64,000 bases of DNA. Source: Arenimonas maotaiensis (lineage in GTDB: Bacteria > Pseudomonadota > Gammaproteobacteria > Xanthomonadales > Xanthomonadaceae). Position numbers and translations under genes: made by a program. The stretch lies in NCBI RefSeq assembly GCF_014638745.1, contig NZ_BMFO01000002.1:310001-374000 (forward strand), read 5' to 3'. The notes under the pieces are model-generated. The model ran no database searches and had not been told where the DNA came from. It worked only from the letters and a program-made list of their open reading frames with translations. The number at the start of each line of letters is the position of its first letter. The stretch's first letter is position 1. Below, in pieces: positions 17,843 to 28,853 of the stretch.

Positions 17843-18904
17843 TCAGACTTCCACGCACCAGCCCAGTTCGTCGGCGATAGCGCCGGACTTGATGCCGTCC
17901 AGGTAGGCCTTGATGCGGGTCGACAGCGTGCGCGTTTCCACCGGCGGCAATGCGAAACGTTCGCCGCGTAAGCCGATCTCGGCGATCGGCGCGATGGTGG
18001 CCGCGGTGCCGGCTCCGAACGCGTCCTGCAGGCGGCCGTCGCGGATGGCGGCGACCAGTTCCTCGACCGATATCCGGCGTTCCTCGACCGGCAGGCCCCA
18101 ATGCTTGGCCAAATCCACCACCGAGCGCTTCACCACGCTGCGCAGGATGGTGTCGGAATCCTCGGACGGGGTCAGGATCACGCCGTCGATCACCAGCACC
18201 AGGTTCATGGTGCCGGACTCCTCGATGTAGCGGTGCTCCTTGCCGTCGGTCCAGATCAGCTGGTCGAAGCCTTCGTCATGCGCCAGCTTGGTCGGCAACA
18301 GCGAGGCGGCGTAGTTGCCGGCGGTCTTGGCGCGGCCGGTGCCGCCCTCGGCGGCGCGGGTGTAGTGTTCCTCGATCTTCACCGATACCGGTTTGGCGTA
18401 ATAGGCGCCGGCCGGGCAGGCGATGACCATGAACTTGTAGGTTTCCGACGGCCGCACGCCCAACAGTTCGTCGGTGGCGAACAGGAACGGCCGCAGGTAC
18501 AGCGAGGACTCGGCCGAGGCCGGCACCCAGTCGCGCTCGCAGCGCACCAGCGCCTTCAGCAGTTCCACGAAACGCGCTTCATCGATGCTCGGCATGCACA
18601 GGCGCTGGCAGCTTTCGTTGAAGCGGCGCGCGTTCAGTTCCGGTCGGAACAGGGTGATGCGTCCGTCGGCGGCGCGGATCGCCTTCATGCCTTCGAAGAT
18701 GGTCTGGCCGTAGTGCAGCGTGGCGTTGCAGGGCTGCATGCTGATCGGGCCGTACGGCACGATTTCCGGCGTCTGCCAGGCAGCGTCGGCGTAATCCATC
18801 ACCAGCATGTGGTCGGAGAAGATGCGGCCGAAGGGCAGGTGGTTCCAGTCCACCTGTCCGAGCTTGGACTGCGCGGTGCGCCGGATGCGGATGTCGTCGG
18901 TCAT
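17843..18904 (-). CDS. ilvE: Branched-chain amino acid aminotransferase
   Basis: 353 residues from the ATG at 18904. It is a PLP class IV transaminase making or degrading leucine, isoleucine and valine. Motifs seen are LHYGQTIFEGMKAIR, RPFLFATDELLGVRPSE and GRAKTAGNYAASLLP, where the lysine binds PLP, followed by YIEESGTMNLV. The length and motifs fit the long BCAT form found in eukaryotes and many bacteria, not the 309-residue E. coli IlvE. It is the last gene of the oxyR-glnS direction, 22 bases after rlmM. Confidence 0.92.
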   Translation of the reverse strand: MTDDIRIRRTAQSKLGQVDWNHLPFGRIFSDHMLVMDYADAAWQTPEIVPYGPISMQPCNATLHYGQTIFEGMKAIRAADGRITLFRPELNARRFNESCQRLCMPSIDEARFVELLKALVRCERDWVPASAESSLYLRPFLFATDELLGVRPSETYKFMVIACPAGAYYAKPVSVKIEEHYTRAAEGGTGRAKTAGNYAASLLPTKLAHDEGFDQLIWTDGKEHRYIEESGTMNLVLVIDGVILTPSEDSDTILRSVVKRSVVDLAKHWGLPVEERRISVEELVAAIRDGRLQDAFGAGTAATIAPIAEIGLRGERFALPPVETRTLSTRIKAYLDGIKSGAIADELGWCVEV

Positions 18905-18926
18905 GGGGTGTCGTTCCGTTGTGGTC

Positions 18927-19982
18927 TTATTTTCTGTCGAGGCGCGCGAACACGGTGATTTCCTCGCGGTCGTGGTACAGCTGCTTGGCACGGATCCGCA
19001 CCGGCTTGCCGCACTGCGCCGTGAACAGGTCGAGGCAGAGCGCGGTCTCCTCCCAGCGCTTCTTCATCGGCAGCTTCAGGTTGAAGATGGCGTTGCGGCA
19101 CCAGCCGTTGGCGAACCACTGCGCCATGCGGCGCGCCACCTTGCTCGGCGTCTCCACCATGTCGCACACCATCCAGTCGATCGGTCGCGGCGGCTGCCAG
19201 TGGAAACCGTCGGCGCGGATGTGCTCGATCAGTCCGGTCGCCAGCGCGTCGGCGTTCAGCGGTCCGTTGTCGATGGCGCTGACCTGCAGTTGGTGTTTGG
19301 CCAGTACCCAGCTCCAGCCGCCGGGCGCGGCGCCCAGATCGGCGGCCTGCATTCCCGGCGCGATCAGGTCCATGCGCTCGGCCGGCGTCATCAGGCACAG
19401 GATGGCCTCGTCCAGCTTCATCGCCGAGCGGCTGGGCGCGCGCGGATCCTGCTTCAGGCGCGGGATGCCCATCGGCCAGGGCGCGCGGTCGTTTTCGGTC
19501 GAACTGGCCAGCAGCAGGTGGTTATTGCCGACGAAGGCCACGTGCAGGGTCGGCAGCTTCGGGTTCGGTTTGTCGGTGAGCAGGCCGCGCTGGCGCAGGG
19601 CCGGCCGCAGCGCGTTGCCGAAGGCCTTGGCCAGGCCGGCCAGTTGCCGCGCGTCGTCGGAGTCGGGCGTCTCCACCGACAGTTCGCCGTAGCGGCCTTT
19701 GCCGCCGAGCGCTTCCAGCACCGGTGTGATGCGGTCCTGCACGTCCAGGCCCTGCAGTTCGTCGATCAGCGCGTATTTCTGGCGCGCGAAGATCAGTTCG
19801 CGGTAGGGGATCGCCTCGGCCAGCTGCTCGCGCGGTGCGCCGAGCAGCAGCACATAGGCGCTGTTCTTCTGGGTCTTGGCGTATACCGGCAGGCCCTTCT
19901 GCGCGGCGTGCCAGCTCAATTCGGCCGCCAAATCGGGCTCGAAGCCGGGGCGGCAATAGGCGAGCAGGCCTTCAGTAGACAA
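18927..19982 (-). CDS. rlmM: 23S rRNA C2498 2'-O-ribose methyltransferase
   Basis: 351 residues from a TTG start at 19982 that overlaps the end of the deaminase gene by 11 bases; no better start leaves the conserved LLAYCRPGFE opening intact. An N-terminal THUMP-like region precedes a Rossmann methyltransferase domain with the SAM motif DLGAAPGGWSWVL (about 225-237), the acidic CDMVE, and the catalytic lysine in FNLKLPMKKRWEE. It methylates the 2'-hydroxyl of cytidine 2498 in 23S rRNA. Confidence 0.92.
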   Translation of the reverse strand: MSTEGLLAYCRPGFEPDLAAELSWHAAQKGLPVYAKTQKNSAYVLLLGAPREQLAEAIPYRELIFARQKYALIDELQGLDVQDRITPVLEALGGKGRYGELSVETPDSDDARQLAGLAKAFGNALRPALRQRGLLTDKPNPKLPTLHVAFVGNNHLLLASSTENDRAPWPMGIPRLKQDPRAPSRSAMKLDEAILCLMTPAERMDLIAPGMQAADLGAAPGGWSWVLAKHQLQVSAIDNGPLNADALATGLIEHIRADGFHWQPPRPIDWMVCDMVETPSKVARRMAQWFANGWCRNAIFNLKLPMKKRWEETALCLDLFTAQCGKPVRIRAKQLYHDREEITVFARLDRK

Positions 19983-20529
19983 GGCCGGATTCCCCGTAGC
20001 GCTTCAGCACCGCGCAGGCTTCCTCGCGCAGCAGGTCGCGTTTGACCGCGATGCCGCGTTTTTGCCACTCGCCGGCCCAGTCGGCCGGCAGCGGACCTTC
20101 GTCGAAGCCGGCCAGCGTCTGCACGTCGTCGGCGCGGGCGCCGATCAGGATTTCGTCGATACCGGCCCAGAATGAGGCGCCGTAGCACATCGCGCAGGGT
20201 TGCGAGGAGGTGGCCAGGATCACGCGCCGGCCGGATTGGTTCAGCCGGAACTGCTGCAGACGCTGCTGCGCGGTGGCGAAGGCCATCATCTCGGCATGCG
20301 CCACCGAGCAGTTGCTGGGGATCACACGGTTCACGCCGACGCCGAGCAACCGGCCGTCGTCGGTGAACAGCGCGGCGCCGAATGGACCGCCGCTTTGCTC
20401 GCGTACGTTCAGTTCCGACAGACGCACCGCCAGCGCCATGCGCGAGGCGTCGTCGGGATACGGCGCATCCGTCGCAATCTCGCGGTGGACCCAGGCCGGC
20501 AGGGTCAGGTGGACTTGGGCGTACAGCAT
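19972..20529 (-). CDS. Nucleoside/nucleobase deaminase (CDA superfamily)
   Basis: 185 residues from the ATG at 20529, which has a GAGG site about ten bases upstream. It carries the zinc-binding HAE and PCxxC motifs of the cytidine/guanine/tRNA-adenosine deaminase fold, as VAHAEMMAFATAQQ and SSQPCAMCYGASFWAG. It is longer than TadA and has an extra N-terminal segment. It resembles guanine deaminase-type or nucleoside deaminases, but the substrate is not predictable. It sits between a CPBP protease gene and rlmM, 10 bases after the former and overlapping the latter. Confidence 0.82.
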   Translation of the reverse strand: MLYAQVHLTLPAWVHREIATDAPYPDDASRMALAVRLSELNVREQSGGPFGAALFTDDGRLLGVGVNRVIPSNCSVAHAEMMAFATAQQRLQQFRLNQSGRRVILATSSQPCAMCYGASFWAGIDEILIGARADDVQTLAGFDEGPLPADWAGEWQKRGIAVKRDLLREEACAVLKRYGESGLVY

Positions 20530-20539
20530 GACGGAATCC

Positions 20540-21204
20540 TCACGGGTACCAGGACAGCTTGCCGGCATAGGCAAGGATCAGGAACAGAGTGTCGACGAAG
20601 CCGTGCGCCAGGATGACGACCCACAGGTTGCGGCGCACCGATAAAAAGACGGTGGCGAACGCCAGACCGAACGCGAAGGTGGCGATCAGCCCGGATAGGC
20701 CTTGGTACGCGTGCGGCGCCGCGAACAGCAGCGCGCTGACGAGGATGGCGGCCAGATTGCGCAACACGCTAGGCCGGCTGAAGCGTTCGACCATGCGGAA
20801 CACATAGCCGCGGTAGAACAGCTCTTCCGCGACGGCGGCGCTGAGCCACATGCCGGCCAGATAGCGCAGCGTGGTCGGCGCGTTGCCGGCCAGGGCCGCG
20901 AAAGCGGAGTAATCGGTCGCTTCGCCGGTCAGGCGCACGATGGCGGGCTGGACCACGAAGTCCATCGCGGCCTCCAGCGCCAGCCAGACCAACAGGGCGT
21001 ACCACAGGGTTCGCTTCGGCCAGGGAAAGTTCAAGCCGAGCGGCTTCAGGCTGCCGCATTCCATCCAGGTCACGGCCAATACCGCTGCGGCCACCAAGCC
21101 GCCCCGCCAAGGGAAGTGCGGCATGCCGGGCAGGTACCAGAGCGCCATCACCGCCGCGAAGGCGGCAAGGGAAACCGCCAGCGGCCACGGCCGGCGTGTT
21201 GCCA

Positions 21205-21205
<1 letters not shown>
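20540..21205 (-). CDS. CPBP family intramembrane glutamic/metalloprotease
   Basis: 221 residues from the ATG that shares one base with the glnS stop. It has seven or eight hydrophobic segments. The three CPBP (Abi) active-site motifs are present: AEELFYRGYVFR (EExxxR), ALLFAAPH (FxxxH) and ILAHGFVD (HxxxD). Such proteins process membrane substrates, prenylated proteins in eukaryotes and various peptides in bacteria. The frame continues upstream within glnS but that part is antisense-like arginine-rich sequence in the wrong frame. Substrate unknown. Confidence 0.87.
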
Positions 21206-22935
<1,730 letters not shown>

Positions 22936-22974
22936 GCGCGCGTTCGATTGGTCGAAAACGCCCATTTTACCGGT

Positions 22975-23895
22975 TCAGGCCGCCTTTCGGGGTTTCATCT
23001 CGAACAGCGATTTCGGCAGACCGGCGATCTGTTCGCCGATGGCGGTCAGGAAGCCGGCGCGCACCGAGCTCTTGCGCCAGTACAGCGAGATCCGCCGGGT
23101 CGGTGCCGGGTCGCGGAACGGCATCAGCCGGATATGCGGCGATTCCGGTACCGGCGGCTGCACCGCCAGCATCGGCAACAGGGTGATGCCGACGCCGGCC
23201 GCCACCATCTGGCGCAAGGTCTCCAGGCTGGTGGCGCGGAAGCCTTCCTTCTCGCTGGCGCCGGACAGACCGCAGACCGCCAGCGCTTGGTCGCGCAGGC
23301 AGTGGCCGTCCTCCAGCAGCAGCAGATGCTGCTGTTCGAGTTCGCCCATGCCGAGCGTGCGTTGCCGGCTGAGCGGATGCTTCTCCGGCAAAGCGAGCAC
23401 GAACGGTTCGGTGAACAGGTGCATCGAGTCGAAGTGCTCGTCGGCCACCGGCTCGGCCAGCACGGCGGCGTCGATCAAGCCGTTGCGCAGCTGCAGGATC
23501 AGGGTTTCGGTCTTTTCCTCGACCAGCAGCAGTTCCAGATGCGGGAAGCGTTGCCGGATCTTCGGCACCACGTGCGGCAACAGGTACGGCGCCAGCGTCG
23601 GGAAGATGCCCAGCCGCACCGACGCCGATTCCGGATCTTTGGTGTGGCGGGCGATTTCCTGCATCTGGCTGACGTGCGCCAAGGCTTGTCGCGCGTGCTC
23701 CAGGATCTGCTCGCCGGCCGGCGTCAGCAGCACGTTGCGCGGTGCGCGCTCGAACAGGGGCACGCCGAGCTCTTCTTCCAGCTTCTTCAATTGCGTCGAC
23801 AGGGTCGGCTGGCTGACGAAGCAGGCTTCGGCGGCGCGCCCGAAGTGCCGGGTTTCGGCCAGGGCGATGAAGTAACGCAGGTCACGCAGGTTCAT
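22975..23895 (-). CDS. oxyR: Peroxide-sensing LysR regulator OxyR
   Basis: 306 residues from the ATG at 23895, preceded by GAGG at seven bases. LysR-type helix-turn-helix at about 1-60 (FGRAAEACFVSQPTLSTQLK), then a substrate-like sensing domain. The redox cysteines fall at Cys199 and Cys208 in EDGHCLRDQALAVC, the same numbering as in E. coli OxyR. FRATSLETLRQMVAAGVGITLLP is also diagnostic. It senses hydrogen peroxide by forming that disulfide and then activates antioxidant genes; no katG or ahpC target is in this window. Confidence 0.94.
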   Translation of the reverse strand: MNLRDLRYFIALAETRHFGRAAEACFVSQPTLSTQLKKLEEELGVPLFERAPRNVLLTPAGEQILEHARQALAHVSQMQEIARHTKDPESASVRLGIFPTLAPYLLPHVVPKIRQRFPHLELLLVEEKTETLILQLRNGLIDAAVLAEPVADEHFDSMHLFTEPFVLALPEKHPLSRQRTLGMGELEQQHLLLLEDGHCLRDQALAVCGLSGASEKEGFRATSLETLRQMVAAGVGITLLPMLAVQPPVPESPHIRLMPFRDPAPTRRISLYWRKSSVRAGFLTAIGEQIAGLPKSLFEMKPRKAA

Positions 23896-23927
23896 GTCGA
23901 GTCCTCGGGCGCGGCATTGGTGAGCCG

Positions 23928-23957
23928 AGTATATGTACAATCAGCGCCATGAATCAA
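23928..23957 (-). promoter_or_regulatory. Candidate oxyR promoter
   Basis: On the minus strand TTGATT (23957-23952) and TATACT (23933-23928) are 18 bases apart and would start transcription about 25 bases before the oxyR ATG. The flanking region up to about 24000 is markedly AT-rich compared with everything around it. Two CTAT boxes, at 23961 and 23982 (ATAG on the minus strand), lie 21 bases apart just upstream of the -35 and could be OxyR half-sites. Confidence 0.45.
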
Positions 23958-24012
23958 ATACTATTTTACGATTTATTAAGACTATTAAATGCATTCGAGT
24001 AAGCTATCAGCC

Positions 24013-24846
24013 ATGATTGACATCGCCACCGCCCTGCGCCATGCCTGCCAGCCCGAAGCCGATGGTTTGGCGCGCGCGGATGCCGAGTTGCTGATGGCGC
24101 ATGTGCTCGGCAAGCCGCGCACTTGGCTGTACGCCTTCGGCGACAGCGCCCTCACCGCCGCGCAGCAGGCGGCGTTCGAGGGCTTGGCGGCCCGCCGCGC
24201 AGCCGGCGAGCCGGTGGCCTATCTCACCGGGCGGCGCGGGTTCTGGACGCTGGATCTGCAGGTCACGCCCGATACCCTGATTCCGCGCCCGGAAACCGAG
24301 TTGCTGGTGGAGCTGGCGCTGGCGCGGCTGCCGCCGGATGCCGCCGCCGATGTGCTCGACCTGGGCACCGGTTCGGGCGCGGTCGCGCTAGCCATCGCCA
24401 GCGAGCGGCCATTGGTGCGGGTGACGGCGGTGGATGCTTCGCCCGGGGCTTTGGCGGTGGCGCGGGCCAACGCCGAAACGCATGGATTGCGTAACCTTGA
24501 ATTCCGTCACGGCGATTGGTACGCGCCGGTGGCCGACGCCCGCTTCGCGCTCATCGCCAGCAATCCGCCCTATATCGAAACGACCGATCCGCACCTGGCG
24601 CAGGGCGATCTGCGTTTCGAACCGTATTCGGCGCTGGCTTCCGGCCGCGATGGCCTGGACGACCTCCGCGCGATCATCGCCGGTGCGCCGCGGCATCTGC
24701 TGCCCGGCGGTTGGTTATTGCTGGAACACGGCTGGCATCAGGGTGCGGCGGTGCGCGCGCTGTTGGCCGATGCGGGATTTGCGGAGATCAGCACCGAGCG
24801 CGATCTGGAACAACGTGACCGTGTGACAATGGGCCGGATGTCGTAG
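24013..24846 (+). CDS. prmC: Release factor glutamine methyltransferase
   Basis: 277 residues from the ATG at 24013; an in-frame ATG at 23989 would add eight residues. It N5-methylates the Gln of the GGQ motif of release factors, including PrfA encoded at 43150. SAM motif [16 protein letters not shown] lies at about 114-129 and the catalytic NPPY at 184-187, with PRPETE at 91-96. Unlike in E. coli and Pseudomonas, it is not beside prfA but next to oxyR and dxs. The gene ends in TAG that is part of a REP-like hairpin. Confidence 0.95.
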   Translation: MIDIATALRHACQPEADGLARADAELLMAHVLGKPRTWLYAFGDSALTAAQQAAFEGLAARRAAGEPVAYLTGRRGFWTLDLQVTPDTLIPRPETELLVELALARLPPDAAADVLDLGTGSGAVALAIASERPLVRVTAVDASPGALAVARANAETHGLRNLEFRHGDWYAPVADARFALIASNPPYIETTDPHLAQGDLRFEPYSALASGRDGLDDLRAIIAGAPRHLLPGGWLLLEHGWHQGAAVRALLADAGFAEISTERDLEQRDRVTMGRMS

Positions 24847-24868
24847 GGGCGAACTTGATGTTCGCCCC
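24843..24868 (+). repeat. REP-like hairpin / bidirectional terminator
   Basis: A GTAG tetranucleotide at 24843-24846 leads into a perfect 9-base-pair stem, GGGGCGAAC (24846-24854) and GTTCGCCCC (24860-24868), with loop TTGAT. The GTAG supplies the TAG stop of prmC. No T-tract follows on either strand. The element lies between convergent prmC and dxs, where it could end both transcripts. GTAG-headed hairpins are the pattern of RAYT-associated REP elements. Confidence 0.55.
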
Positions 24869-24874
24869 AGCTAT

Positions 24875-26737
24875 TTACGGCCAGCGCGCCGCGATGGCGG
24901 CGCGGATGCCGGCTTGGTCGATGCCGGCTTCGGCCAATAGCTCTTCGCGGCTGGCGTGTTCCTGGTAGCGGTCGGGCAGGCCGAGCTGCAACAGGTCGGC
25001 GTCGATGCGGCGGGCGCGGAACCATTCGCTGACCGCGCTGCCGGCGCCGCCCATCACGGCATTGTCCTCGACGGTGACGAAACGGCCGTGGTCTTTCGCC
25101 AGTTCGGCCAGCAGGGTTTCATCCAGCGGCTTCACGAAGCGCATGTCCACCAGGGTGGCGTCCAGCTCCTCGGCCACCGGTTGCGCGGCCGCCAACGGGC
25201 TGCCGAAACACAGGATAGCGAGCCCTCGGCCCTGGCGCACGGTGCGCGCTTTGCCGATCTCGATGGTGGCCAGATCCTCGCCGGCCGCCACGCCGGTGCC
25301 CGAGCCGCGCGGATAGCGCACCGCCGCCGGACCGGGATGGCGGTAGCCGGTGCTCAGCATCAGCCGGCATTCGCGCTCGTCCGAGGGCGCCATGATGACC
25401 ATGTTCGGGATGCAGCGCAGGAAGCTCAAGTCGAAGCTGCCGGCGTGCGTGGCACCGTCCGGGCCGACCAGCCCGGCGCGGTCGATGGCGAACAGCACAT
25501 CCAGATTCTGCAAAGCCACGTCGTGGATCAGCTGGTCGTAGGCGCGTTGCAGGAAACTGGAGTAGATCGCCACCACCGGCTTGGCGCCTTCGCAGGCCAG
25601 GCCGGCGGCGAAGGTCACCGCGTGCTGTTCGGCGATGGCGGTGTCGAAATAGCGCAACGGGTATTCCTGCGAGAAGCGCACCAGCCCGGAGCCCTCGCGC
25701 ATCGCCGGCGTGATGCCCATCAGCTTTTGGTCGGCGGCGGCCATGTCGCACAGCCAGTCGCCGAACACCGAGGTGTAGGTCGGCTTGCCCGGACCTTTCT
25801 TCTGCACGCCCACGTTCGGGTCGAACGGCGACACCGCGTGGTATTCGATCTGGTCACCCTCGGCGAGCTCGTAGCCCTTGCCCTTGGTGGTGATCACGTG
25901 CAGCAGTTGCGGGCCTTTCAGGGTCTTGGCGGTCTTCAGCGCCTGCAGCAGGGCCGGCAGGTCGTGGCCGTCGATCGGGCCGTTGTAGTGGAAGCCCATC
26001 TCCTCGAACAGGGTGGACGGCACGAACATGCCTTTCCAGTGCTCTTCCCAGCGGCGCACGAACTTGGCGGCCGGCTTGTTCTTGTCGCCCAGGATCTTCT
26101 TGCCGCCTTCGCGCACCGCGTTCAGCGTGCGGCTGGTCATCACCCGGCCGAGCATTTTGGTCAGGCCGCCGACGTTCTCCGAAATCGACATCTGGTTGTC
26201 GTTCAGGATGACCAGGAAATCCGGTTCCGGCTCCATGCCGCCGGCGTGGTTCAGGGCCTCGAACGCCATGCCGGCGGTCAACGCGCCGTCGCCGATGACG
26301 GCCACGAACTGCCGGCCGTCGCCGTCGCGCTGGGCCGCCACCGCCATGCCCAGCGCGGCCGAGATCGAGGTCGAGGAGTGCCCGACGCCGAAGGTGTCGT
26401 ACGGGCTTTCCTCGCGGCGCGGGAACGGCGCCACGCCGTCTTTCTTCTTCACGGTGTGGATGGTTTCGGCGCGGCCGGTCAGGATCTTGTGCGGGTAGCA
26501 CTGGTGACCGACGTCCCACACGAGGCGGTCGGCCGGGGTCTCGTACAGGTAATGCAGGGCCACGGTCAGCTCGACCACGCCCAGGCCGGCGCCGAAATGG
26601 CCGCCGACCTGGCTGACCGTTTCGATCAGGTAGGCGCGTAGCTCCTCGGCCACCTTCGGCAGCTCGCTCTCGGGCAGCTGGCGCAGCAGGTCGGGGGTCG
26701 GGATGCGGGAAAGCAGCGGGTAACGTTCGCGGTCCAT
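24875..26737 (-). CDS. dxs: 1-deoxy-D-xylulose-5-phosphate synthase
   Basis: 620 residues. A thiamine-diphosphate enzyme that condenses pyruvate and glyceraldehyde-3-phosphate to DXP for isoprenoid synthesis (with IspE at 47459), pyridoxal phosphate (with PdxA) and thiamine. The TPP-binding motif runs from [18 protein letters not shown] to LNDNQMSIS (about 153-190). [26 protein letters not shown] (catalytic Glu) and [12 protein letters not shown] are intact. It stands alone, converging on prmC, with an 82-base gap upstream containing a possible -10 (GACAATAT on the minus strand). Confidence 0.97.
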   Translation of the reverse strand: MDRERYPLLSRIPTPDLLRQLPESELPKVAEELRAYLIETVSQVGGHFGAGLGVVELTVALHYLYETPADRLVWDVGHQCYPHKILTGRAETIHTVKKKDGVAPFPRREESPYDTFGVGHSSTSISAALGMAVAAQRDGDGRQFVAVIGDGALTAGMAFEALNHAGGMEPEPDFLVILNDNQMSISENVGGLTKMLGRVMTSRTLNAVREGGKKILGDKNKPAAKFVRRWEEHWKGMFVPSTLFEEMGFHYNGPIDGHDLPALLQALKTAKTLKGPQLLHVITTKGKGYELAEGDQIEYHAVSPFDPNVGVQKKGPGKPTYTSVFGDWLCDMAAADQKLMGITPAMREGSGLVRFSQEYPLRYFDTAIAEQHAVTFAAGLACEGAKPVVAIYSSFLQRAYDQLIHDVALQNLDVLFAIDRAGLVGPDGATHAGSFDLSFLRCIPNMVIMAPSDERECRLMLSTGYRHPGPAAVRYPRGSGTGVAAGEDLATIEIGKARTVRQGRGLAILCFGSPLAAAQPVAEELDATLVDMRFVKPLDETLLAELAKDHGRFVTVEDNAVMGGAGSAVSEWFRARRIDADLLQLGLPDRYQEHASREELLAEAGIDQAGIRAAIAARWP

Positions 26738-26819
26738 CGGATTCGGCTCAAAGGCAAGCCGATATTGTCTTTGACTTGCGGGTTCAGGGCAAGGCGGACC
26801 TTCGTCCGTGGCCGCTAAC

Positions 26820-27491
26820 TCATTGAATGGCGAATGCGCCGCCGCGCGGATGTTTCGGCAGATGCTGCCTCAGGAAGGCCATCTGGTCGGCCAGGATGTT
26901 GCGGTTGGACAGGATCAGGTGCTCGACCCAGCTCGGCCGGTACGGCACCGCCAACAGCGGCATGCCGGCCTGTTGCGGCGTACGGCCGCCTTTCTTGGAA
27001 TTGCAGCGGAAGCAGGCGCTGACCACGTTCTCCCAGACGTCGCGGCCGCCCTGCGACACCGGATGCACGTGGTCGCGGGTCAGCACGTGGCGCGAGCATT
27101 CCTTGCCGCAGTACAGGCAGAGCTGTTTGTCGCGGGCGAACAGGGCGGTGTTGGTCAGCGCCGGCGAGGGCAGGTGGCTGCGGGCATGGGCGTGGCCGCG
27201 CGCCGCCACGATCGGATGCAGTTCCAGCAGGCTCTGTTCGCCGGTCAGCCGGTTGCGGCCGCCGTGGATGGTCAGGCAGGGTTCGCCCAAGGTCCAGGAC
27301 ACCGCGTCGCGCGCGTACAGGCAGGCGGCGTCCTGCCAATGCATCCAATTCAGGATATGGCCGTGCGCGTCCAAGCACAGCACGCGCGGCATGCGGGAAT
27401 CGTCAGGGGGTAGTCGGCCTGCCGGGGGGCTGATCGTCCCGGCGCCCACTGCGGCCGTTTGTGCCGTGGGCGAATCCATGCATCCGAGCAT
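26820..27491 (-). CDS. HNH endonuclease family protein
   Basis: 223 residues from the ATG at 27491; later in-frame ATGs at 27479 and 27392 ([19 protein letters not shown]) are possible, the last being where conserved sequence begins. The HNH fold is complete: zinc CLYC at 125-128, [11 protein letters not shown] with the catalytic Asp-His at 140-141, Asn155 in WENVV, and CFRCN at 160-164. These chromosomal HNH proteins of about 190 residues are widespread in proteobacteria, and their physiological role is not known. There is no adjacent methyltransferase or other restriction component. Confidence 0.83.
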   Translation of the reverse strand: MLGCMDSPTAQTAAVGAGTISPPAGRLPPDDSRMPRVLCLDAHGHILNWMHWQDAACLYARDAVSWTLGEPCLTIHGGRNRLTGEQSLLELHPIVAARGHAHARSHLPSPALTNTALFARDKQLCLYCGKECSRHVLTRDHVHPVSQGGRDVWENVVSACFRCNSKKGGRTPQQAGMPLLAVPYRPSWVEHLILSNRNILADQMAFLRQHLPKHPRGGAFAIQ

Positions 27492-27560
27492 ACCGCAACT
27501 TTCCCCAAGCGCAAGGGGGGATGCGCTAAACTTCTTCCGTCACGCCCGAAGGATTTCCGC

Positions 27561-28505
27561 ATGCGCACGCTTTACCCCGATATCGAGCCGTACCGCACCG
27601 GCATGCTGGCGGTCGACGACCGCCATACCCTGTACTTCGAGGAGTCCGGCAATCCCGAGGGTAAGCCGGTGGTGGTCCTGCATGGCGGTCCCGGCGCCGG
27701 CACCAACGCCAAGATGCGCCAGTTCCACGACCCGGCGGCCTACCGCATCATCCTGTTCGACCAGCGCGGCTCCGGACATTCCACGCCGCACGCCGACCTG
27801 GTCGACAACACCACCTGGGACCTGGTCGCCGATATCGAAAAACTGCGCGCGCATCTGGGTATCCCGCGCTGGCAGGTGTTCGGCGGCAGCTGGGGTTCCA
27901 CACTGGCCTTGGCCTATGCCGAAACCCATCCCGAGCGCGTCTCCGAACTGGTGCTGCGCGGCATCTTCATGCTGCGCCGTTGGGAACTGCAGTGGTTCTA
28001 CCAGTCCGGCGCGCACCGCCTGTTCCCGGAAGCCTGGCAGGCCTACCGCGACCACATCCCGGAAGCCGAGCGCGGCGATTTCATCGCCGCCTACCACGCC
28101 CGGTTGATCTCGGACGACGAACAGGTGCGCCTGGCCGCCGCCCGAACCTGGTCGGTGTGGGAAGGCGCGACCAGCACGTTGGTGCCGGAGCCGGCCTCGA
28201 TCGACACCTTCGAGGACCCGCATTTCGCGCTCAGCTTCGCGCGCATCGAGAACCACTATTTCGTCAACAAGGGCTTCTTCGAAGTCGACGACCAGCTGTT
28301 GCGCGACGCCCACCGCATCCGGCATATCCCCGGCGTGATCGTGCACGGCCGCTACGATGTGGTCTGCCCGGTGCAGAACGCCTGGGATCTCCATCAGGTC
28401 TGGCCGGAAGCGCGCCTGGTGATCACCCCGCAGTCCGGGCATTCGGCGTTCGAGGCCGAAAACGCCGCGGCCCTGGTGGCCGCCACCGACGCGTTCCGGG
28501 GTTGA
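27561..28505 (+). CDS. pip: Proline iminopeptidase
   Basis: 314 residues from the ATG at 27561, with GAAGGA eight bases upstream. A serine peptidase of the alpha/beta-hydrolase fold (S33) removing N-terminal proline. The oxyanion motif HGGPGAG is at 41-47, the nucleophile Ser110 in GGSWGST, the Asp in HGRYDVVCP and the His in SGHSAFE near the end. YPDIEPYRTGMLAVDDRHTLYFEESGNP-type opening is characteristic of Pip. Cytoplasmic, no signal peptide. Confidence 0.95.
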   Translation: MRTLYPDIEPYRTGMLAVDDRHTLYFEESGNPEGKPVVVLHGGPGAGTNAKMRQFHDPAAYRIILFDQRGSGHSTPHADLVDNTTWDLVADIEKLRAHLGIPRWQVFGGSWGSTLALAYAETHPERVSELVLRGIFMLRRWELQWFYQSGAHRLFPEAWQAYRDHIPEAERGDFIAAYHARLISDDEQVRLAAARTWSVWEGATSTLVPEPASIDTFEDPHFALSFARIENHYFVNKGFFEVDDQLLRDAHRIRHIPGVIVHGRYDVVCPVQNAWDLHQVWPEARLVITPQSGHSAFEAENAAALVAATDAFRG

Positions 28506-28508
28506 TCG

Positions 28509-28853
28509 ATGCCGGCTGCGTGGCTGTATCTCATCGCCCTGCTGATCGTCGTCGACGCCGCGTTGTTCCTGCGCAACTGGTACCGGATGGTCGATGCCGC
28601 GCGCCGTAGCGGCAATCCGTTCCTGGAAAGCGTGGCGCGCCAGCGGCTGCTCGGCCGTCCGTCGCTGGCCTACCGCTCGCTCCGGCAGGAAGGCGCCGAG
28701 TGGCAGGCGCTGCAACTGGCGCTCCACAGCCCGGGAATGGTGGGCTACCACGCGCAGGCCATCCGCCTCGGTTTCCGCTTCAGCGTCGTGCTCGAAATCC
28801 TTGCGTTGGCGGCGATGCTCGCTGCGATCGTCTCGCCCTTATTGGGCCGCTGA
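28509..28853 (+). CDS. Small membrane protein, unknown
   Basis: 114 residues with one hydrophobic segment at about 3-21 and another at about 93-112, and a basic, helical middle (LFLRNWYRMVDAARRSGNPFLESVARQRLL). I do not recognise the family. It begins three bases after pip and probably shares its message. Its 3' end overlaps the convergent Nudix gene by 15 bases. The composition and codon use match the neighbours, so it looks like a real gene. Confidence 0.68.
   Translation: MPAAWLYLIALLIVVDAALFLRNWYRMVDAARRSGNPFLESVARQRLLGRPSLAYRSLRQEGAEWQALQLALHSPGMVGYHAQAIRLGFRFSVVLEILALAAMLAAIVSPLLGR

Noticed and set aside
24956-26641. Open frame opposite dxs
   Set aside because: Exact mirror of conserved dxs codons with no start site or domain.
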